This document shows, piece by piece, positions 1 through 12,234 of a DNA stretch of 64,000 nt; position 1 is the stretch's first letter, and each line of letters starts with the position of its first letter. Made by a program: the position numbers and the translations under genes. A model generated the notes under the pieces. The model made no database searches, was not told the origin of the DNA, and saw only the letters and a program-made list of their open reading frames with translations. This DNA comes from Ciona savignyi (taxonomy: Eukaryota; Chordata; Ascidiacea; Phlebobranchia; Cionidae). The DNA is taken from contig CH003319.1 in NCBI GenBank assembly GCA_000149265.1, forward strand, positions 62,001 through 126,000, in the 5' to 3' direction.

Positions 1-356
1 GGATACACCTGTTTATGTCTTGATGTTTTTTTAGGCAGTTCCATTTCCGACCGATTAGTCTGGTGGGTTTGTGCGACGCATTTTAACCGAATGGAAATTT
101 ACCAGTAGTCAGTCTTTTTCTAATTGCGAAATAACTTCTCTTTCTTTTGACTGCTCGGCAAGTACTCTGTCAACATAGGAAACGTATATCCTGGATTGAA
201 CAGATGCTTCTATTAATGCAAAATCACAATTTGAAATGTAACTTTACAATAAACATTAAAGATTTCTTTTTGTGGCGTTTGGCGTTGCTTGTACCTAAAA
301 TAACGAACGTGCATTTTTAAACCAAAGTTCAAGGCAACGTCAAATCAAAGCAAAAG

Positions 357-404
357 CTATGTATATACTGAACTGTATACAAAATCTATGTATATACTGA
401 ACTG
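357..404. repeat. Short direct repeat, 2 copies
   Basis: A 19-bp unit beginning CTATGTATATACTG occurs at 357-375 and again, identical, at 386-404 (period 29 bp). No gene is visible around it; 1-780 is otherwise AT-rich with no coding signal I can support. Confidence 0.75.
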
Positions 405-790
405 CGGGCATGAGGTGTAAAAGATTATCCATCTTATAGCGCCCCCTTGCGTTTCCCATATCAGGAGGTAAAGATAAGCGTATCCTAACCTTCGTCTGAC
501 GTGGTAATTGCTTCGAGTACCGTATTAATTTTATTGTAAGGTTAGACAAGCATGTTTGTTATTTTGGATACAAGCCACGAAGTACGTTATTCTTAAACTA
601 CAACATCAATAGCAGCATATTCTCCAGTTATGCCTAAAGCCCCATCTACACGGAGGCTGTGTGAGGCTTGGTTTCAAGTTTGAAGCAAAACGTGTCTACA
701 GTAGTGCATGTTTTCATGTGTGTAACGTGCCAGAATGAAACCAAACAAGGAAGTATGCACAATCACACTTCGCTCAGCCTCAGTATAGAC

Positions 791-1096
791 CAGTGTTTCC
801 CAACCCGAGTCCGCGGTCTCAAATGAGTTCATGGAAGGTTTAAATGAGTCCGCAAGCACATCAACAATTTGCAAAACTTTTATTTGTTTTTCGTTATAAA
901 CAGCAGTGATGTGTTTTTTATCAACAAGACATTGTAACTCACGGTAATTTTAATTTGTAGTAGTGTATCGTATGCACATAGTCCAGTTACGCTACACTTT
1001 TAACTTACGCTAATTAAAAATTTATGCACTTTGAGTCCGCAAAGACTTTCGCTGGTAAGGAAATAGTCCGCGACCAAAAAAGGTTGAAAAACGCTG
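791..1096. mobile_element. Non-autonomous hAT-like element (MITE), 306 bp
   Basis: The left end starts CAGTGTTTCCCAACC and the right end finishes GGTTGAAAAACGCTG, which are imperfect terminal inverted repeats of the CAG-starting type common in hAT transposons. The flanks are an 8-bp near-duplication, GTATAGAC at 783-790 and ATATAGAC at 1097-1104 (7 of 8 match), the target-site length typical of hAT. There is no transposase reading frame inside. Both ends resemble the longer element in the first STPG2 intron (14087-14917), so they probably form one family. Confidence 0.72.
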
Positions 1097-1554
1097 ATAT
1101 AGACACTGTTTTAACGTGGCACCACAAATAAAACTTGAATGTTCATGGGAAAATTACATTCGGTAGTTTGCGTTAAGACTTTAGCACCAACTAAACATCT
1201 GCTCAATTTATTATATACGCTTTCGGCAATGGTAAAAAACGTGCTGAGTCTACTAAGGAAATTGGAAAAAGTAATAACAATATAGTATATGGCAAAGAAA
1301 TTTCTCTTCAGCGATAGCCCCACACATTGTAACAACAAGCTTTATTTGCTGAAATGCTTAAATATCAATTCCAGCATAAAGTTGGTTCCAGCATAAAAAA
1401 AATTTTTTTTAACCTTTTAAACAGTTTTTAGTTTTGTTGAACTTTGTTTTATACCAAACGAATTTCATGTATTTATGGGTCTTATTTGAAAAATTGGGAC
1501 ACATATTGTTTTTGTCCGTTTTTTTTTGTTTTTTTTTTGTTTTTTTTTCGTCAA

Positions 1555-2340
1555 ACGCTTGACAGGCATGCCATGTCGCTCCGACATCTACCAGAATGAT
1601 TAACGGAATCGCAATGAGACTTTGCCATTTGTTAGACAACATGGTCTAGATGAGCAGAAACCAAAATTTTGGGAGATAAAACCAGGGGAATTCCCCTGGG
1701 ACGTTAAAAACCAACACGGTATTTTTTTCTAAGAAATTACCTTTTTTGGGCAAAGCGCTTAAACGACAGCTCCAATTTGAATTAGATTTGGTGAAATGTA
1801 AGTGCATTAGTAACTGATTTAACAGATAGAAGAAATAAAAAAAATACCTAGGGAAATACCCTAAACAATAAGATTTTGTTTAATCATGATTGTGACAGGC
1901 ATGCCATACCGCACTGACAGCTCCAACAAGGAGTCGACATATCAGGTTAAAACTTTAAGAATTGTTACATAACATGACCCACATAGGTAAAAACAGAAAC
2001 TTATCTACTAAACCTAGGGGAATTCCCTGAACAATGAAAAACTAAATCAGGCTGTTTTGGCAATTTAGCTTTATTTCACTTCAGCGCTTGAAAAGAAGGT
2101 TTAATTTAAAACATTTTTTGGTGAAACTGTTCGTAAATTTAAGATGTTTATTCTTTTTTTTAACTACACATGGAAAAGAAGTTTGGTTTGATAACTATGG
2201 GACCCATGCGTTTATGCTTGCAGAAACAAACTACATATTCAGTGTATAAAATTTAAGTTGTGGTTAGGGACCCTGTAGCATGAATATATGGCATAAAACA
2301 TGTGGTTTACAAATAGTGGTGGTTAAACACTTGGTTGACA
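1555..2340. repeat. Dispersed repeat family, copy 1 (internally repeated)
   Basis: Two related sub-units follow each other: GACAGGCATGCCAT near 1560 and again near 1897, each followed about 130 bp later by an AGGGGAATTCCC-type motif (near 1683 and 2020). From about 1845 to 2330 the sequence matches 12240-12960 in the same orientation, including GGGAAATACCCTAAAC, TTAAAACTTTAAGAATTGTTA and GGGACCCATGCGTTTATGCT. No coding capacity is seen. The superfamily is unknown to me. Confidence 0.7.
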
Positions 2341-2938
2341 CTCTCTAGTTTATATTGTATTTATTCGACATATGTTTAAAATGTTGCTTACGGTGGAGAC
2401 ATTGCTTTTAATTTTTATACACTTTTATTTCTTCATTGCCTTTTCCAATACTTCCAAGAGACGTAGAGAAGGTTGAAATAAAAAAACTTTCTGGCATAGG
2501 CCTACCTGTTTATGCTTAGTCGTACACAAGGATTGATGGATGGTTATGGTATATACGGCATTTTAAGTACGTAGTGCTTAGCCACCATTTTAAAGATTAC
2601 GCAATGTGTAGCACAAGAACATTTTGGCAGTACATACGAATGCCTTTTAACTGTTTAAGTTAAGATACCTTTAATGAAAAGAGGCCGTGCGTGGGTACAA
2701 TCTATAATGCAACACTCATACATTACATGACCCAACCAATTTCCGATTCGCGTCTTGTTTGTTTGTCCCCTTATAAATTTTTCTTTCCTTTATAAACTCC
2801 ATACAAAATAGCACACATAAAATAACATAAAACAATATATATTAAGACCATAACCTAAGTAATACACCAAATAGTATTGATGAATGACACTTAACACTGT
2901 ATAAGTGCTGACACATGTGTTGACGTATGATCTTAAGA

Positions 2939-2946
2939 TGACGTCA
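2939..2946. promoter_or_regulatory. CRE-like palindrome upstream of RAB18
   Basis: TGACGTCA, the full CREB/ATF consensus palindrome, lies about 300 bp upstream of the chosen RAB18 start. A related TGACGTAT sits at 2921. The position fits a promoter element, but no TATA box or transcription start can be assigned, so the functional role is inference. Confidence 0.35.
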
Positions 2947-3242
2947 TCATTTTGCGCCTGGATAATTACGGACGAAAACAAAGGCTGAAACATTCGATTC
3001 TTGTCTGTAAAATACATTAAGACAAGCGGTAAATGAAATTAATAGTCCGAACATCAGTAATGTTAATCGTTTAGGGACCGGGCTACCGTATATTCACGTA
3101 TACAATTAAATAGTTGTCTCTGAGACTGAAGGCCAGACTATTAAAACCATATCTATCTTTAACTTCTAGTCCTATTTGTTATTCCGCAGACGAAGTTTTT
3201 GACAAATATCAATTTTTGGTTTTCTTGTATATTTGTGGCCTT

Positions 3243-6200
3243 ATGGAAGGAAACATCCTAACTACCCTTAAGTTATTAATAATTGGTGACTCTGGTGTTG
3301 GAAAATCAAGGTAAGATTATTATTTATGTGTTCTGCCACATATGACTTGTGGTTTGATTAATAGCTTGTGTATAAAATGATACGGCTTCTGAAACATTAT
3401 AGTATGGTAAAAATGTATAATTACACTGCAGCTATCGCGGTACCTTTTTTTGTTTTAGTTTAACTTTCTTTGTATTGTATTATAACTCTATGCATGCGTC
3501 AAACTATTGTAAGAAAAAAAGTTGCTAAAATACAGAATATCTACTATACATATATATTACGGTATATATATACGGCCTATATGTATAAATATAAACGTTC
3601 ATTCCAAGAGATTTGTCACCTTTTTTAATAAGATCATTACCATTATATGTGGGCTGAGGCAAGTGAAACAAAATTTAAAATCAATTATTATAATTTATAA
3701 CAACATTGATACATTGACATGATAATGTGGTTTTAGCCTGTGGTGAAAACAACTTAAATGGATTTGTACCATTTTTTGACTTAATTAGAACTTTTTTACT
3801 TAACAGTCTCCTATTGCGGTTCACGGATGATCGGTTTGATCCAGATCAATCCGCCACTATCGGTGTGGATTTCAAAGTAAAATCGCTTACGGTAGAAGGC
3901 AACACAGTGAAACTTGCAATATGGGACACAGCTGGGCAGGAACGATTTCGTACGTTGACCCCAAGTTATTACAGAGGAGCACAAGGCGTAATATTCGGTA
4001 ACAATATATATGTTGACTATAAATTTTAAACAACATCAACATATTATATTTGGTAACATTATACTCTAAATTCTAATACTCTCTATATATTTAAAGTAAA
4101 CAAATGTAAATTTTGAATATAATATATAGGCTAGTATATATGTGAATATATATATAATGTAAATTTAAATAAAACTTAACCAATGGATTATTTATATTTG
4201 TTGATGCAATTACTGTACTTAGTTCTTAAAGACTAGTAAGACAGTAGATTTTTTTTAAGATTTCAATTATTGTTTATTGGTAGAAGGTCTAGGCTACAGT
4301 TCATTAAAAAAGCAATATCTTTCAGTACTTTTTAAAATCTTAAATCTATTTTTTGGTAATAATAATTTTATGTAATTGTAAATTTAAAGCTTTGATTGTT
4401 AAAAAATGTAATGTAATGCACACACATTCCACATGAAATGTTTATTTAATGTATAATTGATTTAATTTAAATTCAAAATAGTGGTTTCAGTTATAATGAA
4501 TATGTGAATTAAATTTATATAATAGTGCAACATACTGTTGTACCCTTTCTGTTCCCTTTGGGTTCAAAGTCCCATATTGTGTATTTATCATCTACATTAT
4601 TGTACAGTTTATGATTGCACAAGGAAGGACTCTTTTTCACACTTATCCACATGGCTCACTGAAGTTGAAACCTATTCCACAAAACCAAACATAGTGAAGA
4701 TGTTGGTTGGGAACAAAATTGACATGGTACAGTAGTTAGTAGTTACGTTCATTTGTTTTTAAATTATCTTGAAACCTGAAGGTACTTAGGGATATCCATA
4801 TTAAATTCAAGATTCAAATAGGAAATCATATGGAATTATTTTTTGATTCTGCCAATTCGAAATTAAGTGCTTACAGAAAAAACAAAATGACTTTTTTTTT
4901 TTTTTTTCAGTTAACCGCAGTGATAGTAAATATAAATAAAATTGACCAGTATTGTAATAAACATTTGTTCGGCCCGCTGGTCTAATGGTTAAGTGCGTCA
5001 CCTTTCAATCGAAAGGTTGCAGGTGCGAAACTGGCCGCTAGCTAGTCGGTTGTGTCCTTGGGCAAGGCACTTTACGAACATTGCCTGAACCCAGCAGATT
5101 AATGGGTTCTACCAAATTGAAGAAATGTGTTGGTTTTCCATTCACGGGGATAAAGATGAATATCCTATCCTCTATACTATCCTATAAACGCAATTTAATT
5201 TTTTATGAAAAAAATTAATACGAAAAGTGTTTTTTTTGTTTTCTATTTAAGTATATTTCAGAAAAATTTTAGATTTGAAATTATTGATTAATTCCGATAA
5301 GTACATCCCCTAATGGTACCTTTCATATATACAAATGTCTCAAACAAAGGGATTAAGCACATTTTGTATAAATCCTTTCTTGAGTGCATTCTGCATATGG
5401 TTGTGGCTTGTAAGTTAAGTTGCTTACCGTGACCATGTTGACTTATATTCTTTGTTTTTTGATATCATAGATCTAAAATGGACTATTCGTTTCAAATTTC
5501 AAGGAAACTGAAAAGTATATTATAAACCTAAAAATCCATTTAAATTATACCACTTTATTATGGAAAGTCTGCAAAATTATAACAAAACAATCCATTATAA
5601 TATACTATTATTACCTAGGGTATACACTCTACTTTGTAATGTTTTTTGTATTATATTTGCAATGTAGGTTTTCCACTGGTATCCTGAATGGCATTTAGGT
5701 GGTCTTTTCTAGGGACTGATAAGATAGATATGTGTAATGACCGCTAACGCCTTTTAATGTACACTGCTACATTTACTTCTAATCCTTTATTTATGATGGG
5801 AATCATAATAATCCACAACACAGTTACCATATATTTATCAGCAAAATACTTACACTGAGTTAATATTGATTATTGAGGGCCATAAAAACTGCCAAATGGT
5901 TAGATATTGGTCACTTTATAAGTGCTGCCTGGGGTGGTTGTCACCTTATTGCTTGTCCCAACGTTGTTAGAATTTGAGTTTTCTGGTACCCAATATTAAT
6001 TATTTATTATCCCATTCTTTGAGACAATGACAGATTTCAACTGTCATAGGTTCTCATAAATTGTTAACCTAATTAGTCCGTGTCTAACCCACGCTGAATT
6101 AGTTGTATAATTAACAACCATTAAAAACATTGATTTGGAATTTTTTTTAAAAAATACACCTCTATAAACAGAGAGAAAAACAGTAAATAAAGCTTGTTCG

Positions 6201-6821
6201 GCAACTTACAACAAGATAATCTTTATTAATCAAGTTAGATGCCAGTAATTTTTTAACCATGCCAACAAACCCCGAATTTTAGGATAGAAAAGGATATTCA
6301 TGTTTATCCTCGAGAATAGGAAAACCAAGGGGGTTAACACATGCGCAATTGTCAGATCACCTCGCACCCACCGTCGGGTTAAGCTATTGCCGTGTGTTGT
6401 GTATGATATGGACGTTCCTTCATTTTGTTAGAACCCATTAATTCGCTGGGATCAGGCAATGTCCGTTAAGTGCCTTGCCCAAGGACACAACCAACTAGCG
6501 AGTGACTAGTTTCGAATCTGCAACCTTTCGGCGCATTAAACTGCCAGACTAACCGGTCGGACTATTTTTGTTCAAATATGACTCGGTGCTTTTTAGGAAA
6601 ATCGGGTTGTGACAAGAGAAGAAGGATTGAAGTTCGCTCGCAAGCACAGCATGTTATTCATCGAGGCAAGCGCTAAAACTAGAGACGGAGTTGAGTGTGC
6701 TTTCGAAGAACTCGTTGAAAAAATCATCCAGACACCAGGACTTTGGGAAAATGATGCTGGCGCTAACAGGGGAACACAATTAAACGCTAATACTGCTCCT
6801 GTCGGCGGTTGCGGATGTTAA
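3243..6821 (+). CDS. RAB18: Ras-related GTPase Rab18
   Basis: Rab18 is a small GTPase of ER and lipid-droplet membranes. Coding exons are 3243-3310, 3807-3997, 4608-4726 and 6597-6821, joined in frame to give 200 aa. The P-loop GDSGVGKS is at residues 15-22, the switch-I ATIGVDFK stretch starts at 39, WDTAGQE is at 62-68, NKID at 122-125 and the EASAK purine-binding loop at 149-153. The stretches [14 protein letters not shown] and [19 protein letters not shown] are nearly identical to vertebrate Rab18, which separates it from other Rabs. The start MEGN aligns with the family N-terminus; an in-frame ATG at 3114 would add an extension with no counterpart. The C-terminus is Cys-Gly-Cys, a CXC-type prenylation end, whereas human Rab18 ends in a CAAX-like CSVL. 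A SINE lies in intron 3 just before the last exon. DLST converges from the other side. Confidence 0.96.
4970..5187 (+). mobile_element. tRNA-derived SINE, copy 1
   Basis: The copy sits in RAB18 intron 3. The head carries a box A-like TGGTCTAATGG and a box B-like GGTGCGAAACT, followed by the shared GTCCTTGGGCAAGGCACTT core and a tail ending in TATCC repeats. The middle part seen in other copies is deleted. Confidence 0.85.
6280..6562 (-). mobile_element. tRNA-derived SINE, copy 2
   Basis: This is a near full-length minus-strand copy in RAB18 intron 3. The TATCC-type tail is at the low-coordinate end and the tRNA-like head ends at about 6562, only some 35 bp from the start of the last RAB18 exon at 6597. 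The SINE therefore sits against the branch-point and polypyrimidine region. Confidence 0.88.
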
Positions 6822-8766
6822 TTTTCCATATTTTGCATGTTTATAATCCGCCTGTAGTCTATTCAGGTAAAAGCACCATGGTGGAAAAGATATGGTCAGT
6901 TTTAACAGATTTTTATCATTTATTAAACAAGTCTAAACATTTGTGTTGGTAACTGGCATATCATTGTAATATAATTTTAACATTTCTCTTTTAATAAATT
7001 TAAATGTGCATGGGCTTGCACTATGTTGCTATGCATTTGTACATTGCCAAAACATACTTAAATACCTGAGCTGGGAAAAATTCGAAAAAGCGCTTGTGGA
7101 ATTGGAAAATAATAAGACTAAAAATATTTATATTATATGTATGTGCTTTATGTAAACATTTCATTCTTAGTTAATTTTTCTATCGCTGCTTTTAATTTTT
7201 CTCTGCAATTTAAGGGTGAACCATTTTACTGCAAAAGCTGGGAATTAACTGAGAACTCCAAAAATTTTTCTTCTTTGCCATTTTACTGTTGTGGCCTTCG
7301 GTACTGTGTTTCAGATTCTGTTTATCTATTGTTTCTGAAACAGTGGCACAGTGATAACACACTAAAAGTAACAATAGTAGGCATAAATGGGGAGAATAAA
7401 CCTGAAAATATTGTGTGTAAAATAAAATATTGGGGAATTATTTTAAAGGTAATTGTTTCAATGAAACTAACTTTTGAAACTGCTTGTACTAATTTGTATA
7501 GAGTAATGTATTGGACAGTACTGTGTTCACTATCTTAAATAAACATTGATATTATGAACTATAACATCTCAACACACATTTAGTACTTAAACTGTTTCTT
7601 TATTTTATTTGCTTTTTGTGGTACCCTGTGTTTTTGTTTAAATTGCGATTATGGAATATAGTTGTAGAGATATTTAATTTGTATTGTAACTGATAAAACA
7701 AGCACCTGGCAACTTTAAATTCAGATATGATATATTTCTTTATATTCTAATGTTTTATGTCTGGATTGTTAACACGCCAACACCCCAACAAAGCTGTTGT
7801 CTAAAAATCTATGACCAAAAAATGTTTACAGCATAGTTTATGCAATCTCCCGAATGGTGAATCTAAAAAACAGCCAGACGGTTATGTCTTTCGACAAGGC
7901 ACTAGGTACCATGAGTGACGGTGACTCCGGTCGCAAAGTTTGGCGGTTTAATGCGACACCTTTTAGCCAAAGGGTTATAGAGTCGAAACTGGTTGCTAGC
8001 TAGTCGGTTGTGCCCTTGGGCAAGGCACTTAACGGACATTGCCTGACCAAGCGTATTATTGAAGGAACGAATGTATCATATACAACACACTGCAATAGCT
8101 CCGGTAACCCAACTGTGGGCCCGAGGTGATCTGACTGTCCAGGAGTTAACCCCCTTGGTTTTCCCATTCAGGGGGATAAACATAAATATCCTATTCTCCA
8201 GGGACACAAGATAATCGGATGATCACCTCTGTCATCACGCCACATATTCAACCACCCTAAGAAACAAACACAAGTATCCTATGATATGATTACTTTCCAA
8301 CACAATTTTCCCTACAACTTGACGAAGTCCAAATCTACAAAAAAATTAACACGCATTTTGCCCCAGTTGATTTATTATTTGACCCAAACGGAATAGACCT
8401 TTAAGGCGATTAACAGTTTATAAGAGAACTTTTTGGAATATTATATAAATGGTTGGGACAGTGGCATGCCTGTGGACGTGCAAATGTACTTTTTCTGTTG
8501 TGTTATAGATACTTTATCATGAGACTTTAGTTGTATATAATTCAACTGCTAATATGAAACTAAGAGGATTATTTAACAACCATCTATAGCCTATTATATT
8601 AAAGGTTTGCTCCTGTTATAATTATACATGAGGAAAAAAGGCCAAAACAAACAAGAACAAGCATAAATAGGTTTATAGGTCACATAAGTTTTACTACACC
8701 GTGTTTTATAATTTTTAGATAATACAGGTGGTGAAACTGTTGTGAAAAATTAACATAGCGGGGATT
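6822..8766. other. RAB18-DLST convergent intergenic region
   Basis: This is the AT-rich downstream region of RAB18, with AATAAA-type signals near 6991 and 7536, followed by a plus-strand SINE and the downstream side of DLST. A 133-codon open frame at 7137-7538 looks like chance in 3' untranslated sequence. No further gene is seen. Confidence 0.5.
7925..8199 (+). mobile_element. tRNA-derived SINE, copy 3
   Basis: The copy has the core CCTTGGGCAAGGCACTTAAC, the central ACAACACACTGCAATAGCTC block, GGTGATCTGAC and the GGTTTTCCCATTCA-GGGGATAAACAT tail. The tRNA-like head is degraded. It lies between RAB18 and DLST. Confidence 0.85.
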
Positions 8767-10545
8767 TCACATTCCAACCAGAAATATACCCGGATCCTCC
8801 ACCCCTTCCTTGATCTTCCTTAGAAAAGTGACCGCCTCTCGACCATCAATGAGTCTGTGATCATATGTGAGAGCGATGTACATCATCGGCCTGATTTTCA
8901 CTTCTCCATTAACTGCGATTGGCCGATCAATAATGCCGTGCATGCCGAGAATCGAGGATTGAGGAGGGTTGATGATGGGCGTGCCGAACATGGATCCGAA
9001 CACTCCTCCGTTGCTGATGGTGAAAGTGCCTCCATCCATATCCTCCACAGTTAGCTTGTTATCTCTTGCCTTTTGTGCGAGGCTGGTCATCTCCTGCTCG
9101 ATTTCAAGGTAATTCATCGCTTCGCAGCTTCGAATAACAGGAACGACAAGGCCCTTTGAAGTAGATACGGCGATACTAATATCCACATAATCTCGATAAA
9201 TAATCTGATTGGAAGAATCATCGATCACAGCATTGACCACTGGCTGCGCCTGTAAGTAGAAATGGAAATTATTAGAACACATAAATTTGTCATGGACCTA
9301 AATGTTTTATCAACTAACATCACTCTGTCTCAACAAATAACACAAGAGTAGCTGTCTTAAAAGTTTGCTCGCCAACAAATAATTATTAGATTCCACAAAT
9401 ATTAGAAGAACTTTGTTCATCAAGGTCAAATATACATTACAGCCATGCTGTGAAGTGTTTTTCAATATACATTACATCACTCGGTCAAGAGATATTATTA
9501 CTAAGTGCCTCGATTGACAGTATGGGATTACTGCTGCCTTCAAAAACACACATGCAGCGTATTCATGGGTACAGCAGGGAAGGAACACCCGGCTCATATT
9601 CAATGTGCCACATGATGACCAAACCATAATAGGTATTACAGGCTAGCTGTGAATAAATATCAATCTACTTACATTAAGAGCATAAGCAGAGGCCTTTATA
9701 AAGGCTGACATAAAACTTAGTTTAACCCCATGCTTCTTAAGAAATGCGTCTTTGTGCTTGTTTCTCATTGCCATGATGTTGGTCATATCGACTTCATTGA
9801 AGGTGGTAAGCATTGCTGCCGTGTTTTGCGAGTCCTTGAGCCTCTGCGCAATTCTAAGTCGCATCCTGTTCATCTTCACTCTGTGTTCTGAGCGTGATCC
9901 TACAGCAGCCGAGCTCGAGAGCGTTGCCGCAGGGGTGACTTTCACTTCAGACACTTTGGTACTTGAAATTGGGGTAGACGGTACAGGTGGAGAGGCTGGC
10001 AGGGTATCAGGAATCGGCGTTGGTGTGGTGGCAGCTGCTTCTGTTTGTGCTGGTGATGCAGCAGCAGGAGCTTCCTCTTTAGATGGAGCAGGAGCTGGTT
10101 CACCGCCTTCACTGTTAATTTTAAAAAGAGCAGTTCCAGGAGTAACCGTTGCTCCATCTTCCACTAAAAGCGCTTCAACAACGCCACTCAGAGGAGAAGA
10201 CACTGGGATTGTAGTTTTATCTGTAGCGATTTCAGCAACTGTTTCATCAATCTGTACCGAGTCTCCAACTGCCTTTTCCCAAACTATGTCTCCTGATGTA
10301 ATGGACTCCGCAAATGGTGGACAATTTACTGTGACTTGCTCCATTCTTGTAGCACTTACATGAAATAACCTTTGATGGGTGACTTTTGGAATGATATTGA
10401 CCGAGCACCATGTTCTTGTGGCTTGGGCAACAGGTGTAGTTTGTAGCACAGAGTGGAGCTTTGTCACAGTGGGCAAATGTGCCTTTCTCGTACAATATCT
10501 TAGCTGGGTTAGAAGTTTTGTTGTTCCGCGCAAATAAAGCGTCAT
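8767..10545 (-). CDS. DLST: Dihydrolipoyllysine succinyltransferase, E2 of 2-oxoglutarate dehydrogenase
   Basis: This is the mitochondrial E2 core enzyme that transfers the succinyl group from the lipoyl arm to CoA in the TCA cycle. Two coding exons, 9673-10545 and 8767-9249, join at phase 0 to give 451 aa, close to the usual animal length of about 450. Residues 1 to about 68 are basic and hydroxylated, fitting a mitochondrial targeting peptide. The lipoyl domain spans about 69-143, with the lipoylated lysine K110 in EIATDKTT. An Ala/Pro-rich linker covers about 145-220, and the catalytic domain follows. The catalytic HRLIDG motif gives His422 and Asp426. There is no separate E1/E3-binding domain between linker and catalytic domain, as expected for animal DLST. 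No lesion is seen. The upstream neighbour STPG2 points away (about 3.3 kb apart). Confidence 0.97.
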
Positions 10546-11959
10546 AATAAACGGTTGGACCTAATCAACCAAAACTAATTGTTCTACTACCTGATAAAGT
10601 ACCGGTAACAAAAATCAAATACGGATATGAACAGATAAGTACATAGAATATGATGTTTTATCTTCGGGCATAGAAAAATCTTAGTGGTGTTATAACTTGG
10701 GCAATCGTCCGATAACCTTGAGGGATATGGTAACTTCTGGTTACCAATTACTTTAAAATGTGTACATTATGGGATAATAATTATATAAGTCAGAACAGCC
10801 TATATATGGGAATTGTACGATTTTTTAAGTAATAGACAATTTAACAGCAACATGATGTTTTCAGGTTTAAAAATTTAAAGTGGTACTTACTCATTAAACT
10901 GCACATCACTTTCAAGCTCTCAATTATGCGGTAAAAAATCTTTGGTTAGATCACAGTCAATGCCTATTCACTTGTAATGAGGTTGTTACAACAGTACCCA
11001 AGAATCATTTATTTGTTTGGTCAAAAATATGCGGAACAACAATGGATTAGATCACAATAATTTGAATTAATCTAAATATTATTTAAGACCAGGAGGCAAC
11101 TAAACGAACGTACGGTCAACAACACAATTGCCCCCTTTTCCCAAAAATTATCATTAAGTCATCAACAGTATTTTTGCTAAGTAACAATGGTAACAATTAA
11201 TAATGGTATGGTTGGACTTCGCGGCTGTGTTTCTTGTTTAGCAGTGCAATTTTGAATAGTAAAGCATAGCCAGCTATAATTTTTTAGCAAAATGTTTAAG
11301 GGCTTTGAGGTCAGGTTGCAGATCCCAACAATTTTAAGTTTTAAAAGTCTTTCTGTGGCATGATTTTGAGTGACATTGCCTTTTGAAAGGTCAGTTTGCA
11401 ATTGATTAAATACCTCCTACAGTTTAATTTACCGACGTGCAATCAGCAAACCCAATAAAATATACATAATTTAGCCTATTGTAATAATAAGTTAACCTGT
11501 TTATTTAGATACCTACATTCAACAACAAATTACGCTTTCGCCCGACTTTAATCAATCGAAATACAATGCTGTCCTGACCTTAGAAACACATTTCGTCACC
11601 AAACTTATACCCGCAGTCAGTTGAGCGAACCAATTTTTAATTCCTGTTTTCGACACGAAATATTGACTAAATTTAATAAATATCTTTACAGTTTTGACAA
11701 GAACAACAACATGAAATTAAAAAAAATAAATTAAAATATATTAGTAAATTAAAAAAAATATTTTTGTCATATTCATATATAAAATATTTTCAAATGATTG
11801 TAAAACTTTCACAATGTATTTTCGGTATAACCTCAAAGGACAGTGTACCCTAGAGCGGTAAAGGCGATAACGTGATAGCGATGTCGGCCAAATAATCGAT
11901 CAGAGCATTTACACTACAAGAAATAAATCGCTTTCGTACATTGCCATTTTGACAGGGAT

Positions 11960-12056
11960 TATTGTAATCTGCGCGAGGTAATCTGACCATTACCCGTGTG
12001 CTAACCCCCTTGGTTTTCCCATTTACAGGGATAAACATATATATATCCTATCCTAT
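11960..12056 (+). mobile_element. tRNA-derived SINE, 3' fragment (copy 4)
   Basis: Only the tail half is present: GCGAGGTAATCTGACCATTA, then the TTGGTTTTCCCATTTACAGG stretch and a TATCC-rich end. The head and core are missing. Confidence 0.7.
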
Positions 12057-12234
12057 CTCACACGGATTTTAGTGTATATACCAACTGGATAAAGATGATT
12101 TAGACTTTGTAATAATGCTTTTAGCAACGAACCGGATACATTTATTACGGATTACCTTTATTTAATGATGAATGAAAATGAACGACAATGAAATCTATTA
12201 AAAACGCATTCGCCGCAGTACCAATGAGAATAAA

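Noticed and set aside
3114..3242. Upstream in-frame ATG for RAB18
   Set aside because: It would add 43 residues with no counterpart in Rab18, where the protein starts a few residues before LTTLK.
4970..5035. tRNA gene in the SINE head
   Set aside because: Box A and B resemblances are present, but the cloverleaf is not complete and the same head is attached to a repeated body in all copies.
7137..7538. 133-codon open frame downstream of RAB18
   Set aside because: It lies in AT-rich 3' sequence, has low-complexity Phe/Leu/Ile/Tyr composition and no recognisable domain. It is likely chance.
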